A DNA stretch of 64,000 nucleotides from Streptosporangium lutulentum (GTDB lineage Bacteria; Actinomycetota; Actinomycetes; Streptosporangiales; Streptosporangiaceae), in NCBI RefSeq assembly GCF_030811455.1, contig NZ_JAUSQU010000001.1, positions 10,168,001-10,232,000 of the forward strand. The letters run 5' to 3'. The translations under genes were made by a program, and so were the position numbers. Of this stretch, positions 35,041 through 46,684 are shown piece after piece (position 1 is the stretch's first letter; the number at the start of each line of letters is the position of its first letter). The notes beneath the pieces were generated by a model. The model searched no databases, was not told where the DNA came from, and saw only the letters and a program-made list of their open reading frames with translations.

Positions 35041-35190
35041 CGCGCGTCGTGCCCTCGTCGTCGGGCCGGCCGACGTGCTCCGTCCCCTGCCCGCCGAGGG
35101 CCGTCGTGGACGGGAACGGCCCGGACACGCGCGGCCCGGCGGCGGGGGGGTCGAACGCCGTTCGCGGCCGGTCGGCCGAGCCCGCGGGGA

Positions 35191-37379
<2,189 letters not shown>

Positions 37380-37418
37380 GGGAAAACTCCTTGGTGTGTA
37401 CGTCGTATCTGGCTGAGT

Positions 37419-37446
37419 ACAACGTACACATGAGTGTGTACGTTGT
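37419..37446. promoter_or_regulatory. TetR-type operator: 11-bp inverted repeat
   Basis: ACAACGTACAC (37419-37429) and GTGTACGTTGT (37436-37446) are exact complements around six bases, in the 115-bp space between the FMN reductase and TetR genes. A third half-site with one change, GTGTACGTCGT, lies at 37396-37406. The site sits where either divergent promoter could be blocked, so it is probably the autoregulatory operator of the adjacent TetR protein. Confidence 0.85.
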
Positions 37447-37494
37447 CTATTTCTGATACGCTGTACGCAATGTGACGACAAGGAGATCGCATCC

Positions 37495-38259
37495 GTGGCC
37501 AGTCAGAAAAAGTCCTCGGCCCCTCCTCCGCCGCAGGGGGAAGACGAGGGCCGGGCGCAGGCCTCCCTGTGGGAGCGTCTCGAACGCCCCGCGCCCGCGC
37601 CCCGCGCCGCCTTGACCCCTCACCGGATCGCCTCGGTGGCGATCGAGATCGCCGACACGGAGGGCCTCGACGCCATCACCATGCGGCGCCTGGCCGCCGA
37701 GCTGGGCGTCGCCCCCATGGCGGCCTACCGCTACGTGTCCGGCAAGGACGACGTCATGGAGCTGATGGTCGACCTGGTCCACGGCGAGCTGGAGCACTCT
37801 CAGGCCGACGGCTGGCGGGAGACCATGCGGGCCCTCGCCCTCCGCACCCGCGCGCTGATGCTGAAACACCCCTGGCTCGCCCAGCTCTCCCCCCAGGCGG
37901 CCTTCGCCCTGACCCCCAACCGGATGGCCGTGGCGGAGCGATCACTGACCGCACTCGACAGCCTGGGCCTGAACGTCGACACGATGATGGCCATCGTCCG
38001 CACCGTCGACTCCTACGTGCACGGCGCCACCAACGCCGAGATCACCCTGCACCAGCTGATGGAGGGCCGCGGATGGTCCAGCGACGACGAGCTGAAGACA
38101 GGACTGGCGCCGCAGATGATCTGGCTCATGGGCACCGGCCGTTACCCCACCTTCCAGCGCTACCTCCTCGAAGGCACACACAAGGACGACCCGCAGTGGC
38201 AGTTCGAGACCGGGCTGGACTACATCCTCGACGGCATCGCCGCCCGCATGGGCATCTGA
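37495..38259 (+). CDS. TetR-family transcriptional regulator
   Basis: The 254-residue protein starts at a GTG with AAGGAG about nine bases upstream. LTPHRIASVAIEIADTEGLDAITMRRLAAELGVAPMAAYRYVSGKDDVMELMVDLVHGEL (residues about 40-100) is the TetR DNA-binding domain. The rest is an all-helical ligand domain of the TetR_C type seen in tetracycline-repressor relatives. A basic, Pro-rich N-terminal extension of about 35 residues is present. It probably represses itself and the FMN reductase-MFS pair through the 37419-37446 operator. The inducer is unknown. Confidence 0.93.
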   Translation: MASQKKSSAPPPPQGEDEGRAQASLWERLERPAPAPRAALTPHRIASVAIEIADTEGLDAITMRRLAAELGVAPMAAYRYVSGKDDVMELMVDLVHGELEHSQADGWRETMRALALRTRALMLKHPWLAQLSPQAAFALTPNRMAVAERSLTALDSLGLNVDTMMAIVRTVDSYVHGATNAEITLHQLMEGRGWSSDDELKTGLAPQMIWLMGTGRYPTFQRYLLEGTHKDDPQWQFETGLDYILDGIAARMGI

Positions 38260-38513
38260 CCCCCTCCGGACCTCCGGCCCCGGGTCCACCGCGCGACGGG
38301 CGGATGCCGTCGGGGGTGGGTCCGCCGGGTGGGCGGCGTCCCCGCGGGGCCGGGGTGCCCATCGGGGCTCCGAGGCCGCCGCGGTCCGGGTGGGAGATCA
38401 CCTGCTCGGATTCCGGCCTCCGGCTTCGGCGCCACCCTTGGTCACCTCCTCGCCTGTCCGGCAAGGTCTCACGTGGGTGGGTCACACGGTGTGACGTGGG
38501 TGCCGCGGGTGCG

Positions 38514-38861
38514 TCAGGGCCGGTACGTCCCGAAGAACCACTCGTTGCCCTCGGGGTCCTTGCACGCGTACTCGCGCGAGCCGTAGGGCTGGTCGTTCAG
38601 CTCCCTGGTGACCTCTGCCCCGGCCGCGACGGCCCTGGCGTGGTGGGCGTCCGGGTCGTCCACCGCGACGTAGATCCCGGGCCCGCCGGGCTCACCCGTA
38701 CCGGTCATGATCATCCCGGTGCCGGTGATCAGCTCCCCGTGGCCGACGCTCCCGTCGTCGGCCCTGACGAGCTCGTGGATCTCGAACCCGAACGCCTGGA
38801 CCAGCCAGTCGACGGCCTTGCCCGCGTCGCGGTAGCGAACCAGCGGATACACCGTGCGCAT
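38514..38861 (-). CDS. VOC-family (glyoxalase/bleomycin-resistance-like) protein
   Basis: The 115-residue protein has the paired beta-alpha-beta-beta-beta modules of the VOC fold: VYPLVRYRDAGKAVDWLVQAFGFEIHELV, then GIYVAVDDPDAHHARAVAAGAEVTRE and the ending EYACKDPEGNEWFFGTY, in which the Asp/Glu-rich end typically carries a metal ligand. Function cannot be assigned beyond the fold; small-molecule binding or detoxification is usual. The AraC-like gene lies upstream on the same strand. The 254-bp gap before it (38260-38513) has no gene. Confidence 0.88.
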   Translation of the reverse strand: MRTVYPLVRYRDAGKAVDWLVQAFGFEIHELVRADDGSVGHGELITGTGMIMTGTGEPGGPGIYVAVDDPDAHHARAVAAGAEVTRELNDQPYGSREYACKDPEGNEWFFGTYRP

Positions 38862-38870
38862 GTCTCTCTC

Positions 38871-38918
38871 CTTCTGTGGACTGCCACCACGATCCTTCTG
38901 TGGACTGCCACCACGATG
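38871..38918 (-). repeat. Tandem duplication of 24 bp ahead of the VOC gene
   Basis: A 24-bp unit (starting CTTCTGTGGACTGCCACCAC) occurs at 38871-38894 and 38895-38918 with one mismatch at the last base. It begins ten bases before the start codon at 38861 and covers the ribosome-site side of the promoter. Copy number could affect expression. Confidence 0.9.
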
Positions 38919-38986
38919 CCGCGAGGAGGGGAGGCGAGGCTTGGACGAATCTGACCCCGGTCGCCCCGGAGGGCGGGAAAGCGCGA

Positions 38987-39814
38987 TCAGGACAACGCCA
39001 GCTCCCGAGGAGTGGCCCCGGCCATCGCCCTGAAGTCGCGGTTCATGTGGGCCTGGTCGTAGTAGCCACAGGCGACGGCGGTGCCGGCCGGGGACTCACC
39101 GGCCCGCAGGCGGTCGACGGCGTGCTCGAAGCGCAGCACCCGGGCCACCGCCTTCGGCGCCAGCCCGATCTGGTCGTGGAACCGGGAGACCAGGTGCCGG
39201 TGACTCCAGCCCAGCTCGTCGGCGATCGAGGACACCGTCACCGCGCCGCGGGCGGCGAGCAGGCGCTCCCACCCCCAGCCGATCCGCCGGTCGGGCTCGG
39301 GGGCCTCGCCGATCCTCCTGCTGAGCGCCTCGTCGAGGAGCGCGAGCCGGGCGGCCCGGCTCGGAGCCTCCGCCAGCCGTTCGACCGTGGTCGTGGCCCA
39401 GCGCCCGAGCACCTCCTCCAGCGACACCACGCGGTTGGCCAGCTCCCGCATGGGCACCCCGAGCAGTCGCCAGGCCCCGATCGGCGTGAGGTTGACCTGC
39501 ACTCCCTCGGCGACCCCGGCCGTGACGGTGTCGACGTAGGTGTCGTGCAGGCCGCCGACGAAAGATCTCAGCCGCCGGGATCCGTCAGGCCCGCCCACCC
39601 CGAGCGGCGCGCTGAACCCGAAGATCACCACGGCCCCGGCGAACGGCGGCTCCCGCCGTGCCAGAGGCTCCGTGCGGCGCTCGGTATAGGCGGACAGGTG
39701 CGTGACGTAGGGCCGCAGGAAGGCGCCCGGCTCTCCCTCGGAGAAGGTCAGCCCCTCCGCCGTCGTGGCGTTCTCCACGCGTCGACCATAACCGCCGCCC
39801 CCGACGGTTTCCAC
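38987..39814 (-). CDS. AraC-family transcriptional regulator
   Basis: The 275-residue protein begins at a GTG at 39814 with GGGAAAGG nearby; a second in-frame GTG at 39778 is possible. The C-terminal HTH pair is visible in GAVTVSSIADELGWSHRHLVSRFHDQIGLAPKAVARVLRFEHAVDRLRAG and AVACGYYDQAHMNRDFRAMAGATPREL. Residues 1-160 are a sensor of the DUF6597/ligand-binding type, with LRPYVTHLSAYTERRTEPL. It lies 125 bases upstream of the VOC gene on the same strand and probably regulates it or itself. Confidence 0.92.
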   Translation of the reverse strand: METVGGGGYGRRVENATTAEGLTFSEGEPGAFLRPYVTHLSAYTERRTEPLARREPPFAGAVVIFGFSAPLGVGGPDGSRRLRSFVGGLHDTYVDTVTAGVAEGVQVNLTPIGAWRLLGVPMRELANRVVSLEEVLGRWATTTVERLAEAPSRAARLALLDEALSRRIGEAPEPDRRIGWGWERLLAARGAVTVSSIADELGWSHRHLVSRFHDQIGLAPKAVARVLRFEHAVDRLRAGESPAGTAVACGYYDQAHMNRDFRAMAGATPRELALS

Positions 39815-39966
39815 GGCCTTTCCCGGGTCCGGGGGCCGATCGAGGACGACCGGGCGAGCGTGTCGGCGGTCTCGGCCGGGCGCGTTCCCGAGAACCGGGA
39901 CTCCCCGACCCGCCCCCGGAACGAAGGCTCAAGAGGAGCCGCCCTCGCGGCGGTCTCAGACCGGAC

Positions 39967-39997
39967 GCCCCGGGATCGGAGACGGCGATCCCGGGGC
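39967..39997. terminator. 12-bp hairpin with 7-nt loop after the oligopeptidase gene
   Basis: GCCCCGGGATCG (39967-39978) pairs with CGATCCCGGGGC (39986-39997). It lies about 25 bases beyond the stop of the leftward prolyl oligopeptidase gene, in the 207-bp gap before the AraC gene. Confidence 0.7.
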
Positions 39998-40021
39998 ACG
40001 CGGCTTTCCCGCCGGTGTTCC

Positions 40022-42094
40022 CTACTGGGTCAGACCGGTGTGGTAGGCGAGGAAGGTGAGCTGGTCGGCGGCGAGCTCGATGGTCTTGCTCACCGCGCGG
40101 GCCCCGTGACCCGCCTCGGTCTCGTTGCGGAGCAGGACCGGCCTGTCGGACGACTGGGCGTACTGCAGGGCCGCGCACATCTTCCAGGCGTGCAGCGGGT
40201 GGACCCGGGTGTCGGACTGGAAGACGGTGAACAGCGTCGCGGGATAGGACACGCCCTCCCGGACGTGGTGGTACGGGGAGTAGGCGTGCAGCCAGGCGAA
40301 CTCGTCGGGCTTCTCCACGGTGCCGTACTCGACGTTCCAGGTCGCGCCGAGCCCGAACAGCTCGTAGCGGATCATGTCGAGCAGCGGGGCCGAGCAGACC
40401 ACCGCGGCGTACAGCTCGGGACGCTGGGTCAGGGCCGCGCCCACCAGGAGACCGCCGTTGGAGCCGCCGGAGATGGCCAGCTGGGAGGCCGTGGTGACGC
40501 CGGTGGCGATCAGGTGCTCGGCCGCCGCGTGCAGGTCGTCGAAGACGTTCTGCTTGTTGGCGAGCATCCCGGCCCTGTGCCACTCCTCGCCCTGCTCGCC
40601 GCCGCCGCGCAACTGGGCGATGGCGTAGGCGCCGCCCGCCTCGACCCAGCTCAGGATCGACGCCGAGTAGCCGGGGGTCATCGAGATGCCGAAGCCGCCG
40701 TAGCCGTACAGGATGGTGGGCCGGGCGCCCTCGACGCCGGGCTTGGAGATCACCAGCATGTGGATCTCGCTGCCGTCGGCCGAACGGTAGGTCATCCGCT
40801 CGGTGCTGACGTCGGGGACCTCGACGGCGCCGGGGGAGGCGGCCCACAGGGTGGTCTCGCCGGTGCGGGCGTCGTAGCGCTGGACGGTCGGCGGGGTGGT
40901 GTTGTCGGTGTAGCCGAACCAGGCCTCGTGGCCGCCCTCGGGGCGCTCGACGATGCCGCCGATCGTGCCCAGCCCCGGCGTCGGCACCTCCCCGACGCGC
41001 TCGCCGGCGACCAGGTCGTGGACGGAGATCTCACTGATCGCGTGGCGGGTCCAGCCGATGAGCATGACCGGCCGGTCCAGGTCGTCGAGGATCGCGAAGT
41101 CGGACAGCACGGCCTCGGGGTCCTGCGGGATCAGGTCGCGCCAGTTCTCGAACTGGGGGGTGGAGGGGTCGGTCACGCAGATCCGGCCGCGCGGGGCGTC
41201 GCGGTCGGTGAAGACGTAGAGCCGGCCGTCGCGGCCGAAGTACAGTCCGCTCTGGGCGTCCACGTCTTCCTGGACGACGACCAGGTCGGGCGAGGAGGGG
41301 GCGGAGGCGGAAAGGTCGGCCAGCCACAGGTCGTTGCGCGGAGCCGTACCCCGGGAGGCGGAGATCTGCAGCCAGCGGCCGTCGCGGGAGACCCCGACGC
41401 CGTAGTAGTTGGTCTTCTCCATGCCGTCGCCGAAGATCAGGACATCCTCCTCGGTGGAGGCGCCGACCTTGTGCAGGTAGACCCGGCGGTGGAACTGGTC
41501 CTCACCGTCGGGCACCTCCGTGGAGGGCAGCCTGCGCACGTAGTAGAAGGCCTCGCCGCCGGGCAGCCACGCCACGGGGGAGTAGCGGCACCTGTCGATC
41601 GGCCCCTCGATCCGGTCGCCGTACGCGACGTCCATCAGGTAGAGGCTGGACTCCTCGTCGCCGCCCACCGAGACCTGGTAGGCGAGCAGGCGGCCCTCCT
41701 TGTCGGGCTGCCACGCGTCGAGCGTCGTGAGACCGGTCGGGTCGAGCGCCATCGGATCCAGCAGCGCCCGCTCGGTGCCGTCGGGATCCACGGTGTAGAG
41801 GACGGCGTGCTCCTGCTCAGGGGTGCGCCGCATGAAGAACTGCCGCTCTCCGCGCCACACCGGCGCGCCGATCGAGCCCGACCTCAGCAGCTCGGTGATC
41901 CGCGACTTGAAGCCGTCGCGCCCCGGAAGGGCCCCGATCTCCGCGGACAGCAGTTTCTCCTGTGCCGTCAGCCAGTCCTTCGTGGCCGGATCGTCGGGAT
42001 CCTCCAGCCATCGGTAGGGGTCGGAGACCGGGATGCCGTGGAGCTCCTCGACGAGGTCATCGCGGCTGGCGGGAGGGTAGGGCTGTAGCGTCAT
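40022..42094 (-). CDS. Prolyl oligopeptidase (S9A family)
   Basis: The 690-residue protein fits S9A. The first 75 residues and residues about 420-690 form the alpha/beta hydrolase, with a beta-propeller between (repeated [24 protein letters not shown]). Catalytic Ser is in [19 protein letters not shown], the Asp follows in the [12 protein letters not shown] region and the His is in [10 protein letters not shown]. It cleaves after Pro in short peptides in the cytoplasm, as no signal peptide is visible. No clear ribosome-binding site precedes the ATG. It appears to be a single gene. Confidence 0.95.
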   Translation of the reverse strand: MTLQPYPPASRDDLVEELHGIPVSDPYRWLEDPDDPATKDWLTAQEKLLSAEIGALPGRDGFKSRITELLRSGSIGAPVWRGERQFFMRRTPEQEHAVLYTVDPDGTERALLDPMALDPTGLTTLDAWQPDKEGRLLAYQVSVGGDEESSLYLMDVAYGDRIEGPIDRCRYSPVAWLPGGEAFYYVRRLPSTEVPDGEDQFHRRVYLHKVGASTEEDVLIFGDGMEKTNYYGVGVSRDGRWLQISASRGTAPRNDLWLADLSASAPSSPDLVVVQEDVDAQSGLYFGRDGRLYVFTDRDAPRGRICVTDPSTPQFENWRDLIPQDPEAVLSDFAILDDLDRPVMLIGWTRHAISEISVHDLVAGERVGEVPTPGLGTIGGIVERPEGGHEAWFGYTDNTTPPTVQRYDARTGETTLWAASPGAVEVPDVSTERMTYRSADGSEIHMLVISKPGVEGARPTILYGYGGFGISMTPGYSASILSWVEAGGAYAIAQLRGGGEQGEEWHRAGMLANKQNVFDDLHAAAEHLIATGVTTASQLAISGGSNGGLLVGAALTQRPELYAAVVCSAPLLDMIRYELFGLGATWNVEYGTVEKPDEFAWLHAYSPYHHVREGVSYPATLFTVFQSDTRVHPLHAWKMCAALQYAQSSDRPVLLRNETEAGHGARAVSKTIELAADQLTFLAYHTGLTQ

Positions 42095-42412
42095 GGCAGG
42101 AACACTACGACCTCCGGGCGGCAGGACGGGCCCATCACGCGAGCGACGTATCCTGTCCCTAGCGGAAGGAGTTAAGAACTGGTAATGCGGGCATAAAACG
42201 TATCAGAGGTCCCTCCAGTCATTTATGGGTGGCGGGAACGATGATGGAGAAGCCAAACTTGGTGAAGGACGGTGCCGTGGTGAGCATCCGCTGGGCCGTC
42301 CGGCGGAGGTCCTCGTGACGGAAGCACCCGGGCCCCAGGAGGGGCCGCCAGCCGGGGCACGCAGTGGCGTGCCCCCTCAATTGACGCGTTGTACGGCGGG
42401 AGAGGCCCGCTG
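42095..42412. promoter_or_regulatory. 318-bp intergenic region with one very short frame
   Basis: The stretch separates the oligopeptidase and HNH genes, which read away from each other, and is AT-richer near 42160-42220. A 25-codon frame (42241-42318, MMEKPNLVKDGAVVSIRWAV...) and a 62-codon frame (42225-42413) are open, but neither has clear coding support. I do not call a gene. Confidence 0.35.
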
Positions 42413-42922
42413 ATGCGCCAGGTCCTGCTCTTGAACGCCACCTACGAACCCCTCACCACCCTCTCCCTGCACCGCGCCGTCGTGCTTGTGCTCAGGGAGA
42501 AGGCAGACGTCGTGCATCGCGACGGGCGAGGCGCCGTGTTCCGTTCGGCGAGCCGCACGCTCGATGTCCCTTCGGTGATCAGGCTTCGAAGATACGTCCG
42601 CATCCCCTACCGGTCGCGGATCCCACTGACCCGGACCGCGTTGATGCGCCGGGACGACTACCGATGCGCCTACTGCGGCCAGCGGGCCGAGACCATCGAC
42701 CACGTGATCCCCCGCTCGCGAGGCGGCACCCACACGTGGGAGAACTGCGTGGCCTCGTGCACGTCGTGCAACCACCGCAAGGCCGACCGAATGCTGGAGG
42801 AACTGGGGTGGACGTTGAGCGTCGCCCCGGTGGTGCCACGCGGCGTCCACTGGCGGTTGATCGGCGCGCACATCGTCGGTGACCCCCAGTGGGCGCCCTA
42901 CCTCGCGGAGAGCGCGGCCTGA
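42413..42922 (+). CDS. HNH endonuclease-family protein
   Basis: ATG at 42413 with GGGAGAGG upstream gives 169 residues starting MRQVLLLNATYEPLT. The HNH core is RRDDYRCAYCGQRAETIDHVIPRSRGGTHTWENCVASCTSCNHRKADRMLEELG: two CxxC zinc pairs, the DH of the metal site, and an NH-type end. The N-terminal strand-rich half is shared by the actinobacterial family, including mycobacterial Rv2469c at the same place relative to pepN. The substrate is unknown; restriction or repair are possible. Confidence 0.92.
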   Translation: MRQVLLLNATYEPLTTLSLHRAVVLVLREKADVVHRDGRGAVFRSASRTLDVPSVIRLRRYVRIPYRSRIPLTRTALMRRDDYRCAYCGQRAETIDHVIPRSRGGTHTWENCVASCTSCNHRKADRMLEELGWTLSVAPVVPRGVHWRLIGAHIVGDPQWAPYLAESAA

Positions 42923-42975
42923 GCGCCGCGTGACATCCGCTCGCCCCGGCGGGTCCGTGCCGACACAATCGGTGC

Positions 42976-43797
42976 ATGACATGGACCTTCACCTCCAAGG
43001 TCGAGGTGTACGCCGGGGCGGCGGAGCCGTGGCTGCTCCGCGATCCCGTTCGCAACACCGTCCCGCTCACGGTCCTGCGTGGAATGCGCGGCGGTATCTG
43101 GGGTGACGACCTCCTGATGGGCTGGCTGGAGCGCGGAGGGGAGACCGTCGCGGCGGTCTGTCAGACGGCGCCTCACCTCCTGCTGCTCGCCGACGTTCCC
43201 CTCGACACCGTGCGGGGCCTCGCCACCCAGCTGATCGAGGCCGAGAGGGTGATCCCCGGGGTCTCCGGGCCGCTCCCGCAGGCCGAGGCGTTCGCCGCCG
43301 CCTGGTGGCGGCCCGTGGCCGAGCGCCGTCCCGAGCGCCTCTACCGGCTCGACTCGCCTCTTCCGCCGTCCTCCCTCTCCGGCGGCGCCTCCCGCACGGC
43401 CACCAAGGACGATCTTGAGCTTCTGGTGACATGGAGCGAGGAGTTCCAGGCCGAGGCGGGCAGCGTCGCTCCCGCCGTCCTGACCCCGCTGGTCGCCGGC
43501 CGGATCGGCCGGCGAGAGCTGGTCCTGTGGGAGGTGGACGGGCGGCCCGTCGCGTTCGCCGGGGTCTCCTCGCCGATCGGGGGCATGTCCAGGGTCGGCC
43601 CGGTCTACACGCCCCCGGAGCATCGCGGGCAGGGGTACGGCGCGGCGGTCTCCCACGCCGTGACCGCCAAGGCGCTGGCCGAGGGCGCCGGCGAGGTGCT
43701 GCTCTTCACCGACCTGGCCAATTCCACGTCCAATTCGATCTACCAGGCGATCGGATACCGGCCGGTGGCCGACTACGCCTCCATCACCTTTCGCTGA
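42976..43797 (+). CDS. GNAT-family acetyltransferase
   Basis: The 273-residue protein has a variable N-terminal half (residues 1 to about 140) and a GNAT domain at the C-terminus: WEVDGRPVAFAGVSSPIGGMSRVGPVYTPPEHRGQGYGAAVSHAVTAKAL carries the acetyl-CoA loop EHRGQGYG, and TSNSIYQAIGYRPVADYASITF is the closing strand pair. The target is unknown. It begins 53 bases after the HNH gene and leads into an FmdB-like zinc-ribbon gene. Confidence 0.88.
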   Translation: MTWTFTSKVEVYAGAAEPWLLRDPVRNTVPLTVLRGMRGGIWGDDLLMGWLERGGETVAAVCQTAPHLLLLADVPLDTVRGLATQLIEAERVIPGVSGPLPQAEAFAAAWWRPVAERRPERLYRLDSPLPPSSLSGGASRTATKDDLELLVTWSEEFQAEAGSVAPAVLTPLVAGRIGRRELVLWEVDGRPVAFAGVSSPIGGMSRVGPVYTPPEHRGQGYGAAVSHAVTAKALAEGAGEVLLFTDLANSTSNSIYQAIGYRPVADYASITFR

Positions 43798-43820
43798 GGA
43801 ATCTGAGTAACCTGTGTGTC

Positions 43821-44045
43821 ATGCCGCGATATGACTTCCGTTGCCGTGCCTGCGGGTCCACCTTCGAGCTCTCCCGCCCGATGGCCCGATCCGGTGACCC
43901 CGCGATCTGCCCGGACGGCCATGACGACACCGTCAAGCTCCTGTCGACGGTCGCCGTGACCGGAGGGGCGGGCGGATCGAGCGCTCCGGCGGCCCGCCCG
44001 GCGAGCGGCGGCGGCGGATGCTGCGGCGGAGGGTGCTGCGGCTAG
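43821..44045 (+). CDS. FmdB-type zinc-ribbon protein
   Basis: A 74-residue protein. MPRYDFRCRACGSTFELSRPMARSGDPAICPDGHDD is the FmdB zinc ribbon, with CxxC and a following C/H pair. The tail GGGGCCGGGCCG adds two Cys pairs that could bind metal. FmdB-family proteins are small regulators or metal handlers of unclear role. The ATG is 23 bases after the GNAT stop, with no strong ribosome-binding site visible. Confidence 0.85.
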   Translation: MPRYDFRCRACGSTFELSRPMARSGDPAICPDGHDDTVKLLSTVAVTGGAGGSSAPAARPASGGGGCCGGGCCG

Positions 44046-44223
44046 ACCGCGTTCTCCGGCTGGACCTGCGTTCGGGTGGTCGCGCTCGCACGGCGGTGTG
44101 CGGGTGAGCGGCTCCGCCTGCTCTCGTCCGCGTGACCGCGTTCGAGTGAGCCCGGCCGCGCGCCCGGACCTGAATCCGGCCGCGCGCCCAGGCCGCCGCG
44201 ACCGCGGGGAGCGGTCCCGGAGC

Positions 44224-44259
44224 CTGTCATCCGGCTTTCACGATCAGGCCGGATGACAG
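44224..44259. terminator. 12-bp hairpin between convergent genes
   Basis: CTGTCATCCGGC (44224-44235) pairs with GCCGGATGACAG (44248-44259). It lies between the rightward zinc-ribbon gene and the leftward WYL gene and should terminate both. Confidence 0.75.
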
Positions 44260-44271
44260 ATCAGAACCGGA

Positions 44272-44757
44272 TCACGCCGCGCGCCTGCCCTGGAAGGGCA
44301 GGAAATTCTCCACCATGTGCGGGCGGGCGGGCATGAAGGTGGGCTCGGTGGCGACGATCCGGTCGAACCGGAAGGCCCGGATCGCGTGGCGCATGCGGCA
44401 CATGCCCACGAGGTACCAGTATTCGCGATGGACCATGCACGTCACCGGATCGACGTCGCGGACGGTGATCCGGCCGGTCACGTCCTGGTAGTGGAGGCGG
44501 ATCACGAGGCGCGAGGTGATGGCGTTGGCGATGGTCCTGGCCCGGTCGGCGGTCGCCGGGGGCATCGGTGAGGTCAGGGTCTCCAGTGTGGTGGCGATGA
44601 CCTCGTCGTCGAGCTCCATGTGCTCGAACGCGTGGCGCAGGCCGCGCCGGGCGGTAATGGCCTGAGGGCCCGAACCCATGTGCGCGAGGGACAGGGCGAG
44701 GGCGGCGATCTCGGCGGTCGTCAACGGGCGGGTGGAGGGCTTCATGACGGTAGTCAT
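44272..44757 (-). CDS. WYL-domain protein
   Basis: From ATG at 44757 the protein is 161 residues: MTTVMKPSTRPLTTAEIAALALSLAHMG, then a WYL domain (LVIRLHYQDVTGRITVRDVDPVTCMVHREYWYLVGMCRMRHAIRAFRFDRI). WYL domains bind nucleic acid or nucleotides in transcription regulators and defence proteins. No complete HTH is visible in the short N-terminal part, so it may act with a partner or be a truncated member. An ATG four codons later is an alternative start. Confidence 0.82.
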   Translation of the reverse strand: MTTVMKPSTRPLTTAEIAALALSLAHMGSGPQAITARRGLRHAFEHMELDDEVIATTLETLTSPMPPATADRARTIANAITSRLVIRLHYQDVTGRITVRDVDPVTCMVHREYWYLVGMCRMRHAIRAFRFDRIVATEPTFMPARPHMVENFLPFQGRRAA

Positions 44758-44794
44758 ACCCAAAGAATACTGCTCAGCACCGACATTTTTCGAA

Positions 44795-44834
44795 CCTCTT
44801 ATCGGGTACGGCCATGCCCGCACCCGATAAGAGG
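44795..44834 (-). terminator. 13-bp hairpin after ilvD
   Basis: CCTCTTATCGGGT (44795-44807) pairs with ACCCGATAAGAGG (44822-44834) around a 14-base loop, 14 bases beyond the ilvD stop. It overlaps the promoter side of the leftward WYL gene. Confidence 0.75.
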
Positions 44835-44848
44835 CCGAGGAACGACCG

Positions 44849-46684
44849 TCAGCGCGAGAGCTGGGACAGGTCCCTGGAGGCGCCGGTGGAGGCCGAGGTG
44901 GTAAGCGCGGCGTAGGCCTGGAGAGCGGCGGTCACCGGGCGGTGGCGGTCGCGCGGCCGGTAGCCGCCCAGGTCGACCAGGAGCCGCTCGCGGCGGGCGG
45001 ACAGCTCCTCCTGGGAGACCTTCAGCTCGATCGAACGGCTGGGAATGTCGATCGCGACGAGGTCGCCGTCCTCGACGAGGGCGATGGTGCCGCCCTCGGC
45101 CGCCTCGGGGGAGGCGTGCCCGATGGACAGGCCGCTCGTGCCGCCGGAGAAGCGGCCGTCGGTGACCAGCGCGCAGACCTTGCCCAGGCCCTTGCCCTTG
45201 AGGAACGAGGTCGGGTAGAGCATCTCCTGCATGCCGGGGCCGCCCTTGGGCCCCTCGTAGCGGATCACCACGACGTCGCCGGCCTTGACCTTGTTGTTCA
45301 GGATGCCCTCGACCGCGTCGTCCTGGGACTCGAAGACCACGGCCGGCCCCTCGAACTTCCAGATCGACTCGTCGACTCCGGCGGTCTTGACGATGCACCC
45401 CTCGGTGGCGATGTTGCCGTAGAGGACGCCCAGGCCGCCGTCGCGGGTGTAGGCGTGCTCGATGTCGCGCACGCACCCCTCGGACCGGTCGAGGTCGAGC
45501 TCCTCCCAGCGGGCGCTCTGCGAGTAGGGCTTGACGGTGCGGACGTTGCCGGGGCCCGCGTGCCAGAGCTCCACCGCCTCGTCCAGGACCTTCGGCGACC
45601 GGGGGTCCCAGCCGTCGAGGTAGTCGCCCATGGTGCCGGCGACGGTGTGCGCGTCACGGTGGATCAGACCGGCCCGGTCGAGCTCGCCGAGGATGGCCGG
45701 GATGCCTCCCGCGCGGTGCACGTCCTCGACGTGGTACTTCGCCGTGGCCGGGGCGACCTTGCACAGGCAGGGCACCCGCAGCGAGATCTCGTTGATCTCC
45801 TTGAGGCCGAAGTCGACCCCGGCCTCGCGGGCCGCGGCGAGGATGTGCAGGATCGTGTTGGTCGAGCCGCCCATCGACACGTCGAGCGCCATGGCGTTCT
45901 CGAACGCGTCGCGGGTGGCGATGCTCCGGGGCAGGACCGTCTCGTCGTCCTGCTCGTAGTAGCGCCTGGTGATGTCGACGAGCTGTCGTCCGGCGTCCTG
46001 GAAGAGCTTCTTGCGTGCCTTGTGCGTGGCCAGGATCGTGCCGTTGCCGGGGAGCGCGAGGCCGATGGCCTCGGCGAGGCAGTTCATCGAGTTGGCGGTG
46101 AACATCCCGCTGCACGAACCGCACGTGGGGCAGGCGTTCTCCTCCATCTCCAGCAGCTCGGCGTCGGAGACGCTGTCGTCGGCGGAGGCGATCATCGGGT
46201 CGATCAGGTCGAGCTTCCCGTTGGGGGTCTTCCCGGCCTCCATCGGCCCGCCCGAGACGAAGATCGTGGGGATGTTGAGCCTGAACGCGGCCAGCAGCAT
46301 GCCCGGGGTGATCTTGTCGCAGTTGGAGATGCAGATCATCGCGTCGGCGCAGTGCGCGTTGACCATGTATTCGACCGAGTCCGCGATCAGCTCGCGGCTG
46401 GGCAGCGAGTACAGCATGCCGCCGTGGCCCATCGCGATGCCGTCGTCCACCGCGATCGAGTTGAACTCGCGCGGGATCGCGCCGGCCTCGCGGATCGCCG
46501 CGGCGACCACATCGCCGACCTCGCGGAGGTGGACGTGCCCGGGGACGAACTGGGTGAAGCTGTTGGCCACGGCGATGATCGGTTTACCGAAGTCCTCGCC
46601 TGCCACGCCCGTCGCCCGGAGCAGGGCTCGGGCCCCGGCCATATTCCTGCCGTGAGTGACCGTACGAGACCTGAGGGCGGGCAT
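44849..46684 (-). CDS. ilvD: Dihydroxy-acid dehydratase
   Basis: IlvD dehydrates dihydroxyisovalerate and dihydroxymethylvalerate to the keto acids of valine, leucine and isoleucine. The 611-residue protein begins [26 protein letters not shown] after GGGAGAA. Cluster ligands lie in [13 protein letters not shown] and [46 protein letters not shown] is the C-terminal substrate and metal site. The remaining ilv genes are elsewhere. It is probably a single gene, closed by the hairpin at 44795. Confidence 0.98.
   Translation of the reverse strand: MPALRSRTVTHGRNMAGARALLRATGVAGEDFGKPIIAVANSFTQFVPGHVHLREVGDVVAAAIREAGAIPREFNSIAVDDGIAMGHGGMLYSLPSRELIADSVEYMVNAHCADAMICISNCDKITPGMLLAAFRLNIPTIFVSGGPMEAGKTPNGKLDLIDPMIASADDSVSDAELLEMEENACPTCGSCSGMFTANSMNCLAEAIGLALPGNGTILATHKARKKLFQDAGRQLVDITRRYYEQDDETVLPRSIATRDAFENAMALDVSMGGSTNTILHILAAAREAGVDFGLKEINEISLRVPCLCKVAPATAKYHVEDVHRAGGIPAILGELDRAGLIHRDAHTVAGTMGDYLDGWDPRSPKVLDEAVELWHAGPGNVRTVKPYSQSARWEELDLDRSEGCVRDIEHAYTRDGGLGVLYGNIATEGCIVKTAGVDESIWKFEGPAVVFESQDDAVEGILNNKVKAGDVVVIRYEGPKGGPGMQEMLYPTSFLKGKGLGKVCALVTDGRFSGGTSGLSIGHASPEAAEGGTIALVEDGDLVAIDIPSRSIELKVSQEELSARRERLLVDLGGYRPRDRHRPVTAALQAYAALTTSASTGASRDLSQLSR

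Noticed and set aside
38876-42088. 1070-codon open frame on the plus strand
   Set aside because: It lies antisense to the prolyl oligopeptidase and AraC genes; high GC leaves opposite frames open, and the protein has Arg/Gly/Val-rich shadow composition with no domain.
42225-42413. 62-codon frame before the HNH gene
   Set aside because: Its composition and lack of a good start do not support a gene; the HNH start is at 42413.
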